64,000 nucleotides of DNA from JAXMCK01 sp046349395 (GTDB lineage: Bacteria; Pseudomonadota; Alphaproteobacteria; Geminicoccales; Geminicoccaceae). Made by a program: the position numbers and the translations under genes. Positions 1 through 8,429 of this stretch are shown here, piece by piece (position 1 is the first letter of the stretch; each line of letters opens with the position of its first letter). Under the pieces are notes generated by a model. The model saw only the letters and a list, made by a program, of their open reading frames with translations, did no database searches and was not told the DNA's origin. The DNA is taken from the NCBI GenBank assembly GCA_046349395.1, contig JAXMCK010000003.1, forward strand, positions 1,033,532 through 1,097,531. Reading direction: 5' to 3'.

Positions 1-362
1 TTCGTACTCTGGTCCCCGCCACCGCAAGCCAAGCAGCGATCGGGGGACGAGTTCACCTGATCTTGGTCCAGCCATTCGGCCACGCAGCATAGATACGCGC
101 GGGCCTTGGCCTGATCTCGTGGCAGACCACCATCGAACTCGGCGATTGCGGCGCGCTCCTCGAAGAAGTCGTGCCAGTCCTCGGCGGCCCAGCCGCCCAC
201 TGACCCACGAAGCAGGTGAATGATCTCGGCTTTATGGCGTGACAGCAGTTCAAGGACGGAACCAGGCGGCTCAGCGTTCGCGTGAAGATGCAGATCATCG
301 CCGTCGACGCAGACGTCCATTCCGAGGGCGCGTGCTGCATTCAGGGCATTGGCAGCGCTCAT
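1..362 (-). CDS. TubC N-terminal docking-domain-like protein, partial (runs off the left edge)
   Basis: The reading frame opens with ATG at 362 and is still open at base 1, giving 120 residues of an incomplete protein. The first 50 residues (MSAANALNAARALGMDVCVD...) resemble the small docking domain of TubC-type proteins. That fold is often found in unannotated genes beside primase and helicase genes of integrated elements in alphaproteobacteria. A possible zinc-binding CxxC (CLAC) sits near residue 112. It lies 158 bases downstream of the D5-like ATPase gene on the same strand, so it probably belongs to the same replication module. Domain assignment is by motif only, and the molecular role is unknown. 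Confidence 0.6.
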   Translation of the reverse strand, partial: MSAANALNAARALGMDVCVDGDDLHLHANAEPPGSVLELLSRHKAEIIHLLRGSVGGWAAEDWHDFFEERAAIAEFDGGLPRDQAKARAYLCCVAEWLDQDQVNSSPDRCLACGGGDQST

Positions 363-520
363 AGCCGTGCGCTCCAGCCAGCCTTTTCCGGCGCCGAGTA
401 AGGGGCGCGGTTTGCGTCCGCACCGTCCGCGGCTGTTTCAGCGCTGGACTTCAAAGCGTTACTGCGGACGGTCTGCGGAGATCGATCGTTTGCAACGTCC
501 GCGTCGTCGGCAACCGTCTG

Positions 521-2320
521 CTAAGAGGGCGCCGCAAATCCATCCAATCCGCAGGCTTTTTGAAACCGTGCGGACGATGCGGACGGTACGGACGAAGGCA
601 ACCCAGCACTATCTGGAAACGGAACATCGCCAATCGAGGCGATGCGGATCACCCTGGTCCGCGTCCTGCCCTCGCGGTCGAAGCTGACTTCGATCCCGAC
701 CTTGCGTAGGAACGTCGCCGCACGTCGCAGGCGGCCGGCCAATGCCCGGGCGCTGTCAGGCCAAGTCTTGGATTTGGCGACCCGATCTCCCGCCGCCTCA
801 ACCAGGGCGCCCAGAAGATCCGAGGCAGTTCCCGTCCACACAGTCCGCGTCGCCATCACGGCCCGCACCGCGGCGGCGATCGGGTCGGCATCGATCACGC
901 CGTCGACCGCGACGTCGCGATTGCGGTTGTAGGCGGACCAGAAGGTTCCGGCGGGCCAGAGCGCCGTTTCGCATGCGGTCACCCACAGGGCAAAGTCAGC
1001 CATTCGGGGCAGTTTCGGCAGGCGAGTCTCCGGCAGCCGCTTTAGTCCCTCGACCAGGGCATCGAGCAGCACGCCCAGAAGCTTTGGGCGCTCGGCCTGG
1101 AATGTAGCCCAGATTTCAGCCTCGGGCCGGCGGCGCTCCTCCGGGATCGGCTCGAGGGTCAGAAACATGGCCCGGTCGGCGAGATCGGGCCGGGTGACGA
1201 TGTCCTCAATTCCGTTGAGGATCACCGGCCGGGCGGCATCGAACAGCACTTCATCTTGGTCGGTATAGAGCTGCCGGACCGCGAAGCCGCCACCGGTGGC
1301 CAGTCGGCAAAGCGTGTCGGAGATCCATGCCGGGAGGCCCGACACATTGTCGAACGCCAGCACGTGGCCGTTGTTGGCGGCGATGAACAGGTCGCGGTCC
1401 TCGCGCGGCAGCGCCCGCAGGGGGGCGGTATTCGGGTCAAGGAGTGCGCGCAAGATGGCCGAGAACGTTGACTTGGCCGATCCCTGCTCACCTGAGAGCA
1501 CGATGACCGGATACGGTCCGCGGTTGCGCAGAACGGCCATTGCCCAGGCAATCACGAGGACGAAGTCGTCATCCGACTGGACGTTCAAGAAAGAGCGCAG
1601 CACATCGACGGAGCCACCGCCAACAGGAAGCGGCAATGGCTGCATGCCGGCTGCGCGCCGGAACCGCACGGGTGGCCTGTCGATCACCCGCCAGCCGCTG
1701 GAATCTATCTCGACCGCGCGCCAGGCATCGTCGCCGAGATCGAGATAGAGACGGCCATCCAGTCCGCCGATACGGATGCTGACGATGCGCTCCGGCCCGT
1801 CAAAGTGCGCCTTGGCCTCTATGACATTAAGGGCCGACTGCAGCGCCTCGGAACTCGGTGCGCCGCCCGTTGCCACATAGAACTGCCGCGCCAGCCAGCG
1901 CTTGAATCCTTTGGTGCGCACGGGCCATGTCTCGCGGCGGCCATCGAAGTCGAGATCGGCAAACGCGGTGCTGTCAGCGGCATGGAACAGCTCAGCCGCA
2001 TCGGCGAGGTTGATCAGGATGTCGGCTTGGCTCGGCCCGCGACCAGAGGCACTGCCGTCCTCGTCGCTGATGGCATCGTCGAGTGCTGTCACCCTGCAGC
2101 CGGCCTGCTTCAGCTTCGATCGCAGTGACTCGAAGGCGGCGCGGTCCTCTTTCTTCAGGGCCTTGAGGCGGCCGAGAACATCCGGCGCGAAGGGAGCGCC
2201 TGGATCGCTCCCGGTCCTTACCAGCAGGTCGTTCAGCGGGTCGCGGACGTCTTCGGCTGCCGCGATCGCGTCGACGATCAAATCCTCGGGGTTCAGCGGA
2301 TCGTCAGCGCCGTTCGTCAT
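521..2320 (-). CDS. D5-like/primase-associated P-loop ATPase of the integrated element
   Basis: A 599-residue protein with a Walker A motif (GEQGSAKST) near residue 280 and a Walker B-like segment (VLAFDNVSG) about 50 residues later. The order and spacing match the ATPase half of phage and plasmid primase-helicases. Such enzymes are thought to unwind DNA at the element's replication origin. The last four bases of the upstream primase gene overlap its start, so the two are translationally coupled and likely act together. No N-terminal primase active site is visible here; that function is supplied by the neighbour. The C-terminal tail is rich in Ser, Pro and Ala and probably disordered. The replication role is inferred from context. 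Confidence 0.7.
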   Translation of the reverse strand: MTNGADDPLNPEDLIVDAIAAAEDVRDPLNDLLVRTGSDPGAPFAPDVLGRLKALKKEDRAAFESLRSKLKQAGCRVTALDDAISDEDGSASGRGPSQADILINLADAAELFHAADSTAFADLDFDGRRETWPVRTKGFKRWLARQFYVATGGAPSSEALQSALNVIEAKAHFDGPERIVSIRIGGLDGRLYLDLGDDAWRAVEIDSSGWRVIDRPPVRFRRAAGMQPLPLPVGGGSVDVLRSFLNVQSDDDFVLVIAWAMAVLRNRGPYPVIVLSGEQGSAKSTFSAILRALLDPNTAPLRALPREDRDLFIAANNGHVLAFDNVSGLPAWISDTLCRLATGGGFAVRQLYTDQDEVLFDAARPVILNGIEDIVTRPDLADRAMFLTLEPIPEERRRPEAEIWATFQAERPKLLGVLLDALVEGLKRLPETRLPKLPRMADFALWVTACETALWPAGTFWSAYNRNRDVAVDGVIDADPIAAAVRAVMATRTVWTGTASDLLGALVEAAGDRVAKSKTWPDSARALAGRLRRAATFLRKVGIEVSFDREGRTRTRVIRIASIGDVPFPDSAGLPSSVPSASSARFQKACGLDGFAAPS

Positions 2321-3303
2321 GCGCCCCCCACGATGGCATGCCCGCTACCGCGAAGGAGGTCGTTGAAATCGCACCCCCGCGGCGGTCGGGCGATACGAAC
2401 GCGGCGGCCCTCACGCTTCCAGCGGTGGGCGCAATCCCTCGCAGCGGCCTCGCCGGCGTCGTCACCATCTGCCAGGACGATTACGTCAGCCACGTCGTCC
2501 GGAAGCACCAGCGACCTCAATCCCGAAGTCGAGAGGGCCGCCCAAGCGGCATGGCCGGTCGCCTGCATGGCGGCAAGGGCAGTCTCGATGCCTTCGCCGA
2601 CCATCAGCACGTCGCGATGATCTGCAAGCCGCACGGCGCCCCCGCGACAGGGGCCGAGCATCATCTTCTGCGGCGCGACCGACGCCTTTCCGGAGCCGTC
2701 GCGGGCGAGAAATGTCCGATGGACAGCCATAGGCTTATCGTCGGTGCCCTGCGTCACCAGCGCCACCATCGCGGGCCATCTGCCCCCCGTCGGGTGCTTC
2801 AGCGCGGGATGGAAGCGGAGCGCCGGCGGGGGTGCCAGACGCAGCTTGCGGGAGGCAAGATATGCCGCGACCAACGTGCCGACTGCCGGCAAGGCAGCTT
2901 TCCAGACGGCGACCGCATTCGTTGTACGTCTGACGTCGTCTGCGCGAGGGTGTGCCGGGCGATAGGCCAGCGCATCGAACTTTCCCGTCTCGGGCCACAG
3001 ACCTTTTGCACGCAGGGCGGCAACGACGCGCTGCTGGTCGCAGCCCGCGTGACACCTGACCAGGAGCCTGCCTTCGTCGGTGGAGGTTAGTGACAGGCTA
3101 GGCTTGCGATCGTCGTGGCCCGGGCATCGGGCTATCCATCCGTTTCCAGCCTTGCGGCCACCGAGAGCCTTGGCGATGCCGTCAGCATCCACTGTGCACC
3201 TCGCCGTTTTGGCCCTGTCGGCAGCGAAGGGTTGAGCCGCGGCCATCGCTCTGCAGCCGACCGGCGCATATGCGATCCCGGGCTCTAGGCGACTCGAAGT
3301 CAT
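2317..3303 (-). CDS. Toprim-domain primase-like protein with CHC2-type zinc finger
   Basis: A 328-residue protein. The N-terminal part carries a zinc-finger pattern (CPGHDD ... CHAGC) like the CHC2 finger of DnaG-type primases. The C-terminal half has Toprim signatures: a Glu in VGEGIETALA and the acidic pair in VLADGDDAG. It would synthesise primers for replication of the integrated element, paired with the coupled ATPase downstream. I chose the ATG at 3303 because GGAGGG sits 8 bases upstream; a longer frame would overlap the excisionase gene. It follows the excisionase stop by 13 bases, so the three genes form one operon. Confidence 0.75.
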   Translation of the reverse strand: MTSSRLEPGIAYAPVGCRAMAAAQPFAADRAKTARCTVDADGIAKALGGRKAGNGWIARCPGHDDRKPSLSLTSTDEGRLLVRCHAGCDQQRVVAALRAKGLWPETGKFDALAYRPAHPRADDVRRTTNAVAVWKAALPAVGTLVAAYLASRKLRLAPPPALRFHPALKHPTGGRWPAMVALVTQGTDDKPMAVHRTFLARDGSGKASVAPQKMMLGPCRGGAVRLADHRDVLMVGEGIETALAAMQATGHAAWAALSTSGLRSLVLPDDVADVIVLADGDDAGEAAARDCAHRWKREGRRVRIARPPRGCDFNDLLRGSGHAIVGGA

Positions 3304-3316
3304 GGTTGCGGCCCTC

Positions 3317-3529
3317 CTACCGCGTACCCTGTCTGTGCATCGCCAGCCAAGCCCGCAAATCATCGACAAGGATCAGGCGCCGACTACCGATCTTGAGGCT
3401 GGACAGCTCGCCCGCGCCGAGCGCCTCATAAATTTTGGTCCGGCCGAGGTTGGCCATGTGGGTCGCCGAGCGGATCGACACTGCGAGTGGCTCGGGGCGA
3501 GAAGAGGGCTGTGCGTTGCCGTACGGCAT
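3317..3529 (-). CDS. AlpA/excisionase-family helix-turn-helix protein
   Basis: A small protein of about 70 residues with the MerR-like winged-helix pattern of the HTH_17/excisionase family. The segment THMANLGRTKIYEAL is the recognition region and KIGSRRLILVDDLRAWL the wing and following helix. Such proteins act as excision directionality factors or activators of the integrase in genomic islands. The start at 3529 has GGAG seven bases upstream; ATGs at 3556 and 3571 in the same frame are possible. It heads the primase-ATPase operon, as is common in integrated elements whose integrase lies at the other end. Confidence 0.75.
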   Translation of the reverse strand: MPYGNAQPSSRPEPLAVSIRSATHMANLGRTKIYEALGAGELSSLKIGSRRLILVDDLRAWLAMHRQGTR

Positions 3530-3617
3530 GAACTGGCTCCGATTGTGGGACGCCATCTGCGTCCGTCCCATGATCTCGGCCTTGCTGCCGCCATGAAAAA
3601 TCCACCACGAAATCGCG

Positions 3618-4514
3618 CTATTTCGTGGCCCGTGGCGTGTTCTCCTTCAGCTCCTTGAAAACGGTGCGGATGATGTTCTCGATCGACCCTGAACTGCGTG
3701 AAATCGATCTGGGGTTCTGGCCCAGCCAGGAGGCTAAATGGCGCGCTTCTTCGGCGACCGTGCCCAAGACCTCATTCGCCTCGGCTCGACGATGGAACTC
3801 ACGGAGGACCAAGGTGGCGGCCCCGGGTCTACCAGCCTTTCCTCTCCCGCCGTCACGCTGCTTCCGATAACCCAGAGCGTCCCGGATGGCCGTCTCCCGT
3901 ACACCCAGCGCATCGTGTTCTAAACAGAGCAACTGCTGGAGCGGGAGCCATCGATAGTCGTTGGGCAGCGTCACGAGCCGGGGCACCATGTCACTGCTGC
4001 TGAGGAGCAGGCCGGGGTGACCACGACCGGCGCGCTTCAATCGATCCAGAATATTGTCGAGATGCCGATCAACATCGCGTACCAGAATGGCAGTCCAGAA
4101 CGTCGCGTCGAGCCTGCCTGTCCCGAGCCGCCACATTACATCGTCTATGAGACTCACGCACTCTGGGCGTTGGATCGACAGAAGCTTGACCAGTCGCGTT
4201 GTCAGCCATTGCCGATCAAAGGAATATGTTACGAAGTCATCCTCTTGGATCCGAACGAAGCCGACGGATCCGCAATAGTAGCGCCAAGTGCTTGTTGCAG
4301 AATCGAACACCGGCGCGACGTCATGGTCATCACCGCACTGATCGCAGAAAAAACTGGCAGAGGTTTCCCGCTGATGCAAAGCGCCCCACCTCAGCAGCGC
4401 GGCGCCAGCCGACCCGAGTCGCAGCAGGTCACGACGCGTGAAGCTGCGGGCCGGGCGCTCGACGAGATCTACAAGTAGATCCTCGATCAGCGGTTCTAAA
4501 CTAAAAGGCCACAA
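3618..4514 (-). CDS. Unrecognised island protein (298 aa) with a Cys pair
   Basis: I do not recognise this family. The start codon is TTG, two bases after the stop of the gene split by IS21, so the two genes are almost certainly co-translated. Residues 45-80 contain FFCDQCGDD and, about 30 residues later, YYCGS, which could hold part of a zinc site. The rest looks alpha-helical, with a Lys/Arg/Gly-rich segment near residue 225 (RKQRDGGRGKAGRP) that could bind nucleic acid. Its position at the end of the defence operon suggests an accessory role there, but it could equally be island cargo. Confidence 0.55.
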   Translation of the reverse strand: MWPFSLEPLIEDLLVDLVERPARSFTRRDLLRLGSAGAALLRWGALHQRETSASFFCDQCGDDHDVAPVFDSATSTWRYYCGSVGFVRIQEDDFVTYSFDRQWLTTRLVKLLSIQRPECVSLIDDVMWRLGTGRLDATFWTAILVRDVDRHLDNILDRLKRAGRGHPGLLLSSSDMVPRLVTLPNDYRWLPLQQLLCLEHDALGVRETAIRDALGYRKQRDGGRGKAGRPGAATLVLREFHRRAEANEVLGTVAEEARHLASWLGQNPRSISRSSGSIENIIRTVFKELKENTPRATK

Positions 4515-4516
4515 CG

Positions 4517-5442
4517 CTAGAGGTCCCGGATCAGGTCCCAGCGCTTTAGGTATTTCTCGCCGACGAGGCGCTCCTCGTCCGAGCGGTCACGCAAGTTACA
4601 GCCGTGAGGTTCAGTGAGTTGGACCGGCAGAGTCCGCGGACGGCGTCGCCCATCACCCGCGGCAAAGCGGATCGTCAAGCGAGCCTGTGTAATGCTCGGA
4701 CCCCGCGCTAACGGATCGTAGCTCCCGAACCAGCTTTTCGACAGCTCATGCAAGGCGGGACCGTCTTTCTTCCCAGTCTCAAGTGTAATCCGGCCGGCCG
4801 GGCCATCGGGAGCAAGCCGCAATGCGGTCAGCCGTACGTTCTCGATGCCATCTTCCGGGTCGACTGCAAAGCTCCGCGCAAGTGCGAGTCCCGACAGTAT
4901 CACCTGCCGTAGTCGCACAGGCTCGATCCCCGCCTGCTGTGGGAACAGCTCCTCGGCAAAGGCCTTCGCGACCTCTTCTCGCAGCTGCCTGCCGGCCCGC
5001 GCAACGACATCTATTACGCCGGTCTCCGATCCGTAGACCAGCGCCACCTCGACGGCGGGGCGCACGTTACGCCGAACAACCCCGGTGTCCCCGAACTCGG
5101 TCGACGTCGCGGGAAGGCCCTCAAGATAGGCGACGAGTTGGAGGACGCGCCCCTCGCCATGACGGCCGATATTGACAGGCCCACGCTCAAACGCTTCGAC
5201 GACAATATTGGCGCCAGAGCCGTCGAACTGCCTGAATGCGGCCTCAAGGCGGCCTTCGAACAGTTGCATTGGCTCTCCGGCAAGTTCCGGCCATGCCCCG
5301 CGCGGGCCGATGAACCCGGTCCAATTTCGAGTGCCATAGCGATGGTCTGAATGCCTTATATCCTCTGCCTGGGCAAAGCGCTCGGGGTTGCGGCCAAGGA
5401 GCCAAAGGGCACGCTCGTACGAATTTGGCCGGGCCGTTAGCT
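4517..5442 (-). pseudogene. 3' part of a gene interrupted by IS21 (unrecognised family)
   Basis: The frame is open from the stop at 4517 up to the IS21 edge at 5450. It reads back through PNSYERALWLLGRN upstream of the first internal ATG (5269), so that ATG is not the true start. Joining this part to the fragment at 7941-8211 without the IS and one 8-bp target copy gives a continuous 398-residue protein. I do not recognise the family. It is mixed alpha/beta with no transmembrane segment or obvious catalytic motif. The stop lies two bases before the next gene. As it stands the product is truncated, unless translation restarts at 5269 to give 250 residues. Confidence 0.75.
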
Positions 5443-5450
5443 CCCCGGAA
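5443..5450. repeat. IS21 target-site duplication, left copy
   Basis: The 8-bp sequence CCCCGGAA directly abuts the left IS21 end. It is repeated exactly at 7941-7948, directly after the right end. Confidence 0.9.
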
Positions 5451-5477
5451 TGTTGATCGGCATGGAATAGGGACCCC
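5451..5477 (+). repeat. IS21 left terminal inverted repeat
   Basis: Starts TGTTGATCGGC and ends GGGACCCC. It matches the reverse complement of 7914-7940 at most positions (TGTCAATCGGC ... GGGACCCC). Confidence 0.85.
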
Positions 5478-5565
5478 GCTGGCTGGGTGATCGGCGTCCA
5501 ATCGGGACCCCCTGCCGGCTGGGGTCCACGGTGGTTTCCGGGAACGACCGGGAGCCACGTCGGGG

Positions 5566-7068
5566 ATGCTGGTGGTGGAGACGATCGGGAAGATTCGTCG
5601 GGCGTATTTCGTTCAGGGCAAGTCGATCAAGGCGATCTGCCGCGAGCTGAAGGTCTCCCGGAAGGTGGTCCGCAAGGTTCTGCGGTCCGGGGCGACCTCG
5701 TTCGAGTATGAGCGCGAGGTCCAGCCGCTGCCGAAGATCGGTCCCTGGAAGGAGGACCTCGAGCGGCTGTTGGCGGTGAATGCCGCCAGACCGGTTCGCG
5801 AGCGGCTGACCCTGATGCGGGTCTTCGAGGAATTGCGCGGGCTCGGCTATCAGGGCGGCTATGATGCTGTCCGGCGCTATGCGCGGAGCTGGCACCGAGA
5901 GCATATGGCTACGTCGGCGTCCGCCTTCGTGCCGCTGAGCTTCGCGCCGGGCGAGGCCTACCAGTTCGACTGGAGCCACGAGATCGTGCTGATCAACGGC
6001 ACGACGGTGATGGTGAAGGTCGCCCATGTCCGGCTCTGCCACAGCCGGATGCTGTTCGTGCGGGCGTATCCCCGTGAGACGCAGGAGATGGTCTTCGACG
6101 CCCACGACCGGGCGTTCGCCTTCTTCAAGGGTGCCTGCACGCGCGGGATCTACGACAACATGAAGACGGCGGTGGAGACGATCTTCGCCGGCAAGGACCG
6201 TCTCTACAACCGCCGCTTCCTGCAGATGTGCGGCCACTATCTGGTCGAGCCGGTGGCCTGCAGCCCTGCTTCGGGCTGGGAGAAGGGCCAGGTCGAGAAC
6301 CAGGTCGGGCTGGTGCGCGAGCGGTTCTTCAGCCCGCGGCTGCGGGTCAAGAGCTACGAGGAGCTGAACGCCTGGCTGCTCGACCAGTGCATCGCCTACG
6401 CCAAGGCGCATCGTCATCCCGAGCAGCGCGAGCGCACCGTCTGGGAGGTCTTCGACGCGGAGCGGTCGAGTCTGGTCCCCTATGCCGGCCGGTTCGATGG
6501 CTTCCATGCGGTGCCGGCCTCGGTCTCCAGGACCTGCCTGGTTCGCTTCGACAACAACAAGTACTCGGTCGCCGCGTGCGCGATCGGACGTCCGGTCGAG
6601 ATCCGCGCCTATGCCGAGCGGATCGAGCTGCGCCAGGAGGGCAGGCTCGTCGGTGAGCATCACCGGTCATTCGGCCGCGATCAGACGGTCTTCGATCCCT
6701 GGCACTACGTGCCGGTGCTGGCCCGCAAACCGGGTGCGCTGCGTAACGGTGCGCCGTTCAAGGACTGGATCCTGCCGGCCAGCCTGGATCGGGTGCGCCG
6801 CAAGCTGGCGGGCATCGATGATGGCGACCGGCAGATGGTCGCCATCCTGACCGCCGTCTTGAGCGACGGCCTGTCCGCGGTCGAAGCCGCCTGCGCCGAG
6901 GCGCTGCGCGAGAACGTCCATTCGGCCGACGTCATCCTCAACATCCTCGCCCGGCGTCGCGAGCCGGCCATGGCCCCGATCACGGTCGTCACGCCGGAGG
7001 CCTTGCGGCTGCGGGTCGACCCGGCTGCCGACTGCAGCCGCTACGATCGCCTCAGGAGAGCCGTCTGA
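5566..7068 (+). CDS. istA: IS21-family transposase IstA
   Basis: A 500-residue protein, the usual length for IstA. It begins with a helix-turn-helix (KSIKAICRELKVSRKVV, residues 19-35) that binds the element ends. A DDE integrase core follows: Asp in FDWSHE, Asp in IYDNMKT and Glu in ENQVG are the likely metal-binding triad. A C-terminal beta-barrel-like region ends the protein. It catalyses strand transfer of the element. The stop overlaps the istB start (TGATG), the usual coupling between the two genes. Confidence 0.95.
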   Translation: MLVVETIGKIRRAYFVQGKSIKAICRELKVSRKVVRKVLRSGATSFEYEREVQPLPKIGPWKEDLERLLAVNAARPVRERLTLMRVFEELRGLGYQGGYDAVRRYARSWHREHMATSASAFVPLSFAPGEAYQFDWSHEIVLINGTTVMVKVAHVRLCHSRMLFVRAYPRETQEMVFDAHDRAFAFFKGACTRGIYDNMKTAVETIFAGKDRLYNRRFLQMCGHYLVEPVACSPASGWEKGQVENQVGLVRERFFSPRLRVKSYEELNAWLLDQCIAYAKAHRHPEQRERTVWEVFDAERSSLVPYAGRFDGFHAVPASVSRTCLVRFDNNKYSVAACAIGRPVEIRAYAERIELRQEGRLVGEHHRSFGRDQTVFDPWHYVPVLARKPGALRNGAPFKDWILPASLDRVRRKLAGIDDGDRQMVAILTAVLSDGLSAVEAACAEALRENVHSADVILNILARRREPAMAPITVVTPEALRLRVDPAADCSRYDRLRRAV

Positions 7069-7796
7069 TGCAACGCTCCGAGATCCTGACCGCCATGGGC
7101 GAGCTGAAGCTCTACGGCATGAAGGCCGCCTTCGACGAGATCATCGCCACCGCCGTGAAGCGGCAGCACGAGCCGCAGCGGGTGGTCGGCGACCTGCTCA
7201 CTGCCGAGATCTCGGAAAAGCAGGCCCGCTCGATCAAGTATCAGATCACCATCGCCAAGCTGCCCCTGGCCAAGGATGTCGCCGACTTCGTCTTCGACGG
7301 CACCCCGATCAACGAGGCCCTGGTACGCGAGCTCTCCGGCGGCAACTTCCTCGCCCACCAGCGCAACGTCGTGCTGGTGGGCGGCACCGGCACGGGCAAG
7401 AGCCATCTGGCCATTGCCATCGCCCGGGCCTGCATTCGCGATGGAGCCCGCGGCCGCTTCTTCAACGTCGTCGATCTGGTCAACAAGCTCGAGGCCGAGG
7501 GTCGTGCCGGCCGTCAAGGGCGGATGGCCGATTATCTCTGCCGGATGGACTTCATCGTCCTCGACGAGCTCGGCTATCTGCCGTTCGCCCAGTCCGGCGG
7601 CCAGCTCCTGTTCCACCTGATCAGCCGGCTCTACGAGCAGACCTCGATCATCGTCACCACCAACCTCGCCTTCGGCGAATGGCCTACCGTCTTCGGCGAC
7701 GCCAAGATGACGACGGCACTGCTCGATCGCCTCACCCATCACTGCGACATCGTCGAGACCGGCAACGAGAGCTGGCGCTTCAAGAACCGCGCCTGA
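7068..7796 (+). CDS. istB: IS21-family helper ATPase IstB
   Basis: A 242-residue AAA+ ATPase related to DnaC. Walker A GGTGTGKS is at residues 105-112, and Walker B (FIVLDELGYLPF) is followed by the usual QLLFHLISRLYE sensor region. IstB assembles on target DNA and activates the IstA transposase, and full-length IstB is needed for transposition. The length is normal and the gene is intact, which together with intact istA suggests a functional element. Confidence 0.95.
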   Translation: MQRSEILTAMGELKLYGMKAAFDEIIATAVKRQHEPQRVVGDLLTAEISEKQARSIKYQITIAKLPLAKDVADFVFDGTPINEALVRELSGGNFLAHQRNVVLVGGTGTGKSHLAIAIARACIRDGARGRFFNVVDLVNKLEAEGRAGRQGRMADYLCRMDFIVLDELGYLPFAQSGGQLLFHLISRLYEQTSIIVTTNLAFGEWPTVFGDAKMTTALLDRLTHHCDIVETGNESWRFKNRA

Positions 7797-7913
7797 TCCC
7801 CCTCGACGTTCGCCGCACCACCCTGGCCGCCGCTCCGCCTACGGCTCCGCGACGACCAGGGTGGTGGTGCCCTGAATCCACCCACCAGAGGGGTCCTTAT
7901 TGCAAGCCGATCC

Positions 7914-7940
7914 GGGGTCCCGTTCCGGCGCCGATTGACA
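7914..7940 (-). repeat. IS21 right terminal inverted repeat
   Basis: Reverse complement begins TGTCAATCGGC and ends GGGACCCC, pairing with the left end. Confidence 0.85.
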
Positions 7941-7948
7941 CCCCGGAA
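7941..7948. repeat. IS21 target-site duplication, right copy
   Basis: CCCCGGAA, identical to the left copy at 5443-5450. Confidence 0.9.
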
Positions 7949-8211
7949 TCCGTGACGTCACTGCCGCACGCCGCGATCATTGCGCGGTCGCCGGCCTCGT
8001 TCGCCATGTGGAAGACGCGCTGCAATGTAGCGATGTGATCGGCACGTCGGGCTCCGTCCGTCAGGAGCCATTGCTCGATTTGATCGCGCACCTCTTTCTC
8101 AGGACGACCCCAGTCGAAGTCGTCCGCAAGGTCCGGTTCCAGGTTCTGCAGGTGCACCCGGATCGAATTGACAGAAAGGTGCGCCAGCACCTTCCGGGGA
8201 TGGAATGACAT
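7941..8211 (-). pseudogene. 5' part of the gene interrupted by IS21
   Basis: Begins MSFHPRKVLAHLSVNS at an ATG (8211) with GGAGA about 6 bases upstream; an in-frame ATG at 8268 is less well placed. The 90 encoded residues are acidic and helical and run directly into the IS. Removing 5443-7940 lets the frame continue through GELTARPNSYERA into the 3' part with no shift, for 398 residues in total. The gene starts 218 bases after the helicase stop on the same strand, so it was probably transcribed with the defence operon. Function is unknown. Confidence 0.75.
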
Positions 8212-8429
8212 CGCGTTCTCCGCAGTTTGGCTGAGGGCGGAGCCGTGTGACGAGCTTGAGGCCTTCAATTGCCGAAATCAATCGTCGGTCGATGTCCCCA
8301 CGAACGTGCGTTGTGGCATCCTGATCGCTCAGGAGTTGACCAGCCTTTGGCCAAAAGGGCTCGAGGGCGCACACCCCGGGCATCGGCCGTTACGATGAAG
8401 TGTGATGGCCCTATTTCTTGCTACTCCGA

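Larger units (their letters stand above)
5451..7940 (+). mobile_element. IS21-family insertion sequence, complete (2,490 bp)
   Basis: The element carries istA and istB in the canonical order and has 27-bp imperfect terminal inverted repeats. Both ends start TGT and finish the repeat with GGGACCCC. Extra internal copies of the GGGACCCC block lie inside each end (near 5510 and 7890), as expected for the multiple transposase sites of this family. It is flanked by a perfect 8-bp target duplication. Both genes are open, so the copy may be active. It is inserted against the transcription direction of the host gene it splits. Confidence 0.95.

Noticed and set aside
53..340. 95-residue minus-strand ORF at the left edge
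   Set aside because: It is a different frame from the TubC-like protein that starts at 362 and runs off the edge; its composition looks like a shadow.
4517..5269. 250-residue stand-alone gene starting at 5269
   Set aside because: The frame is open upstream to the IS21 edge and continues in frame with 7941-8211, so this is the 3' part of a split gene.
5437..6663. 408-codon minus-strand frame over istA
   Set aside because: Antisense shadow of istA; the protein is His/Leu/Pro-rich without any domain and crosses the IS21 left end.
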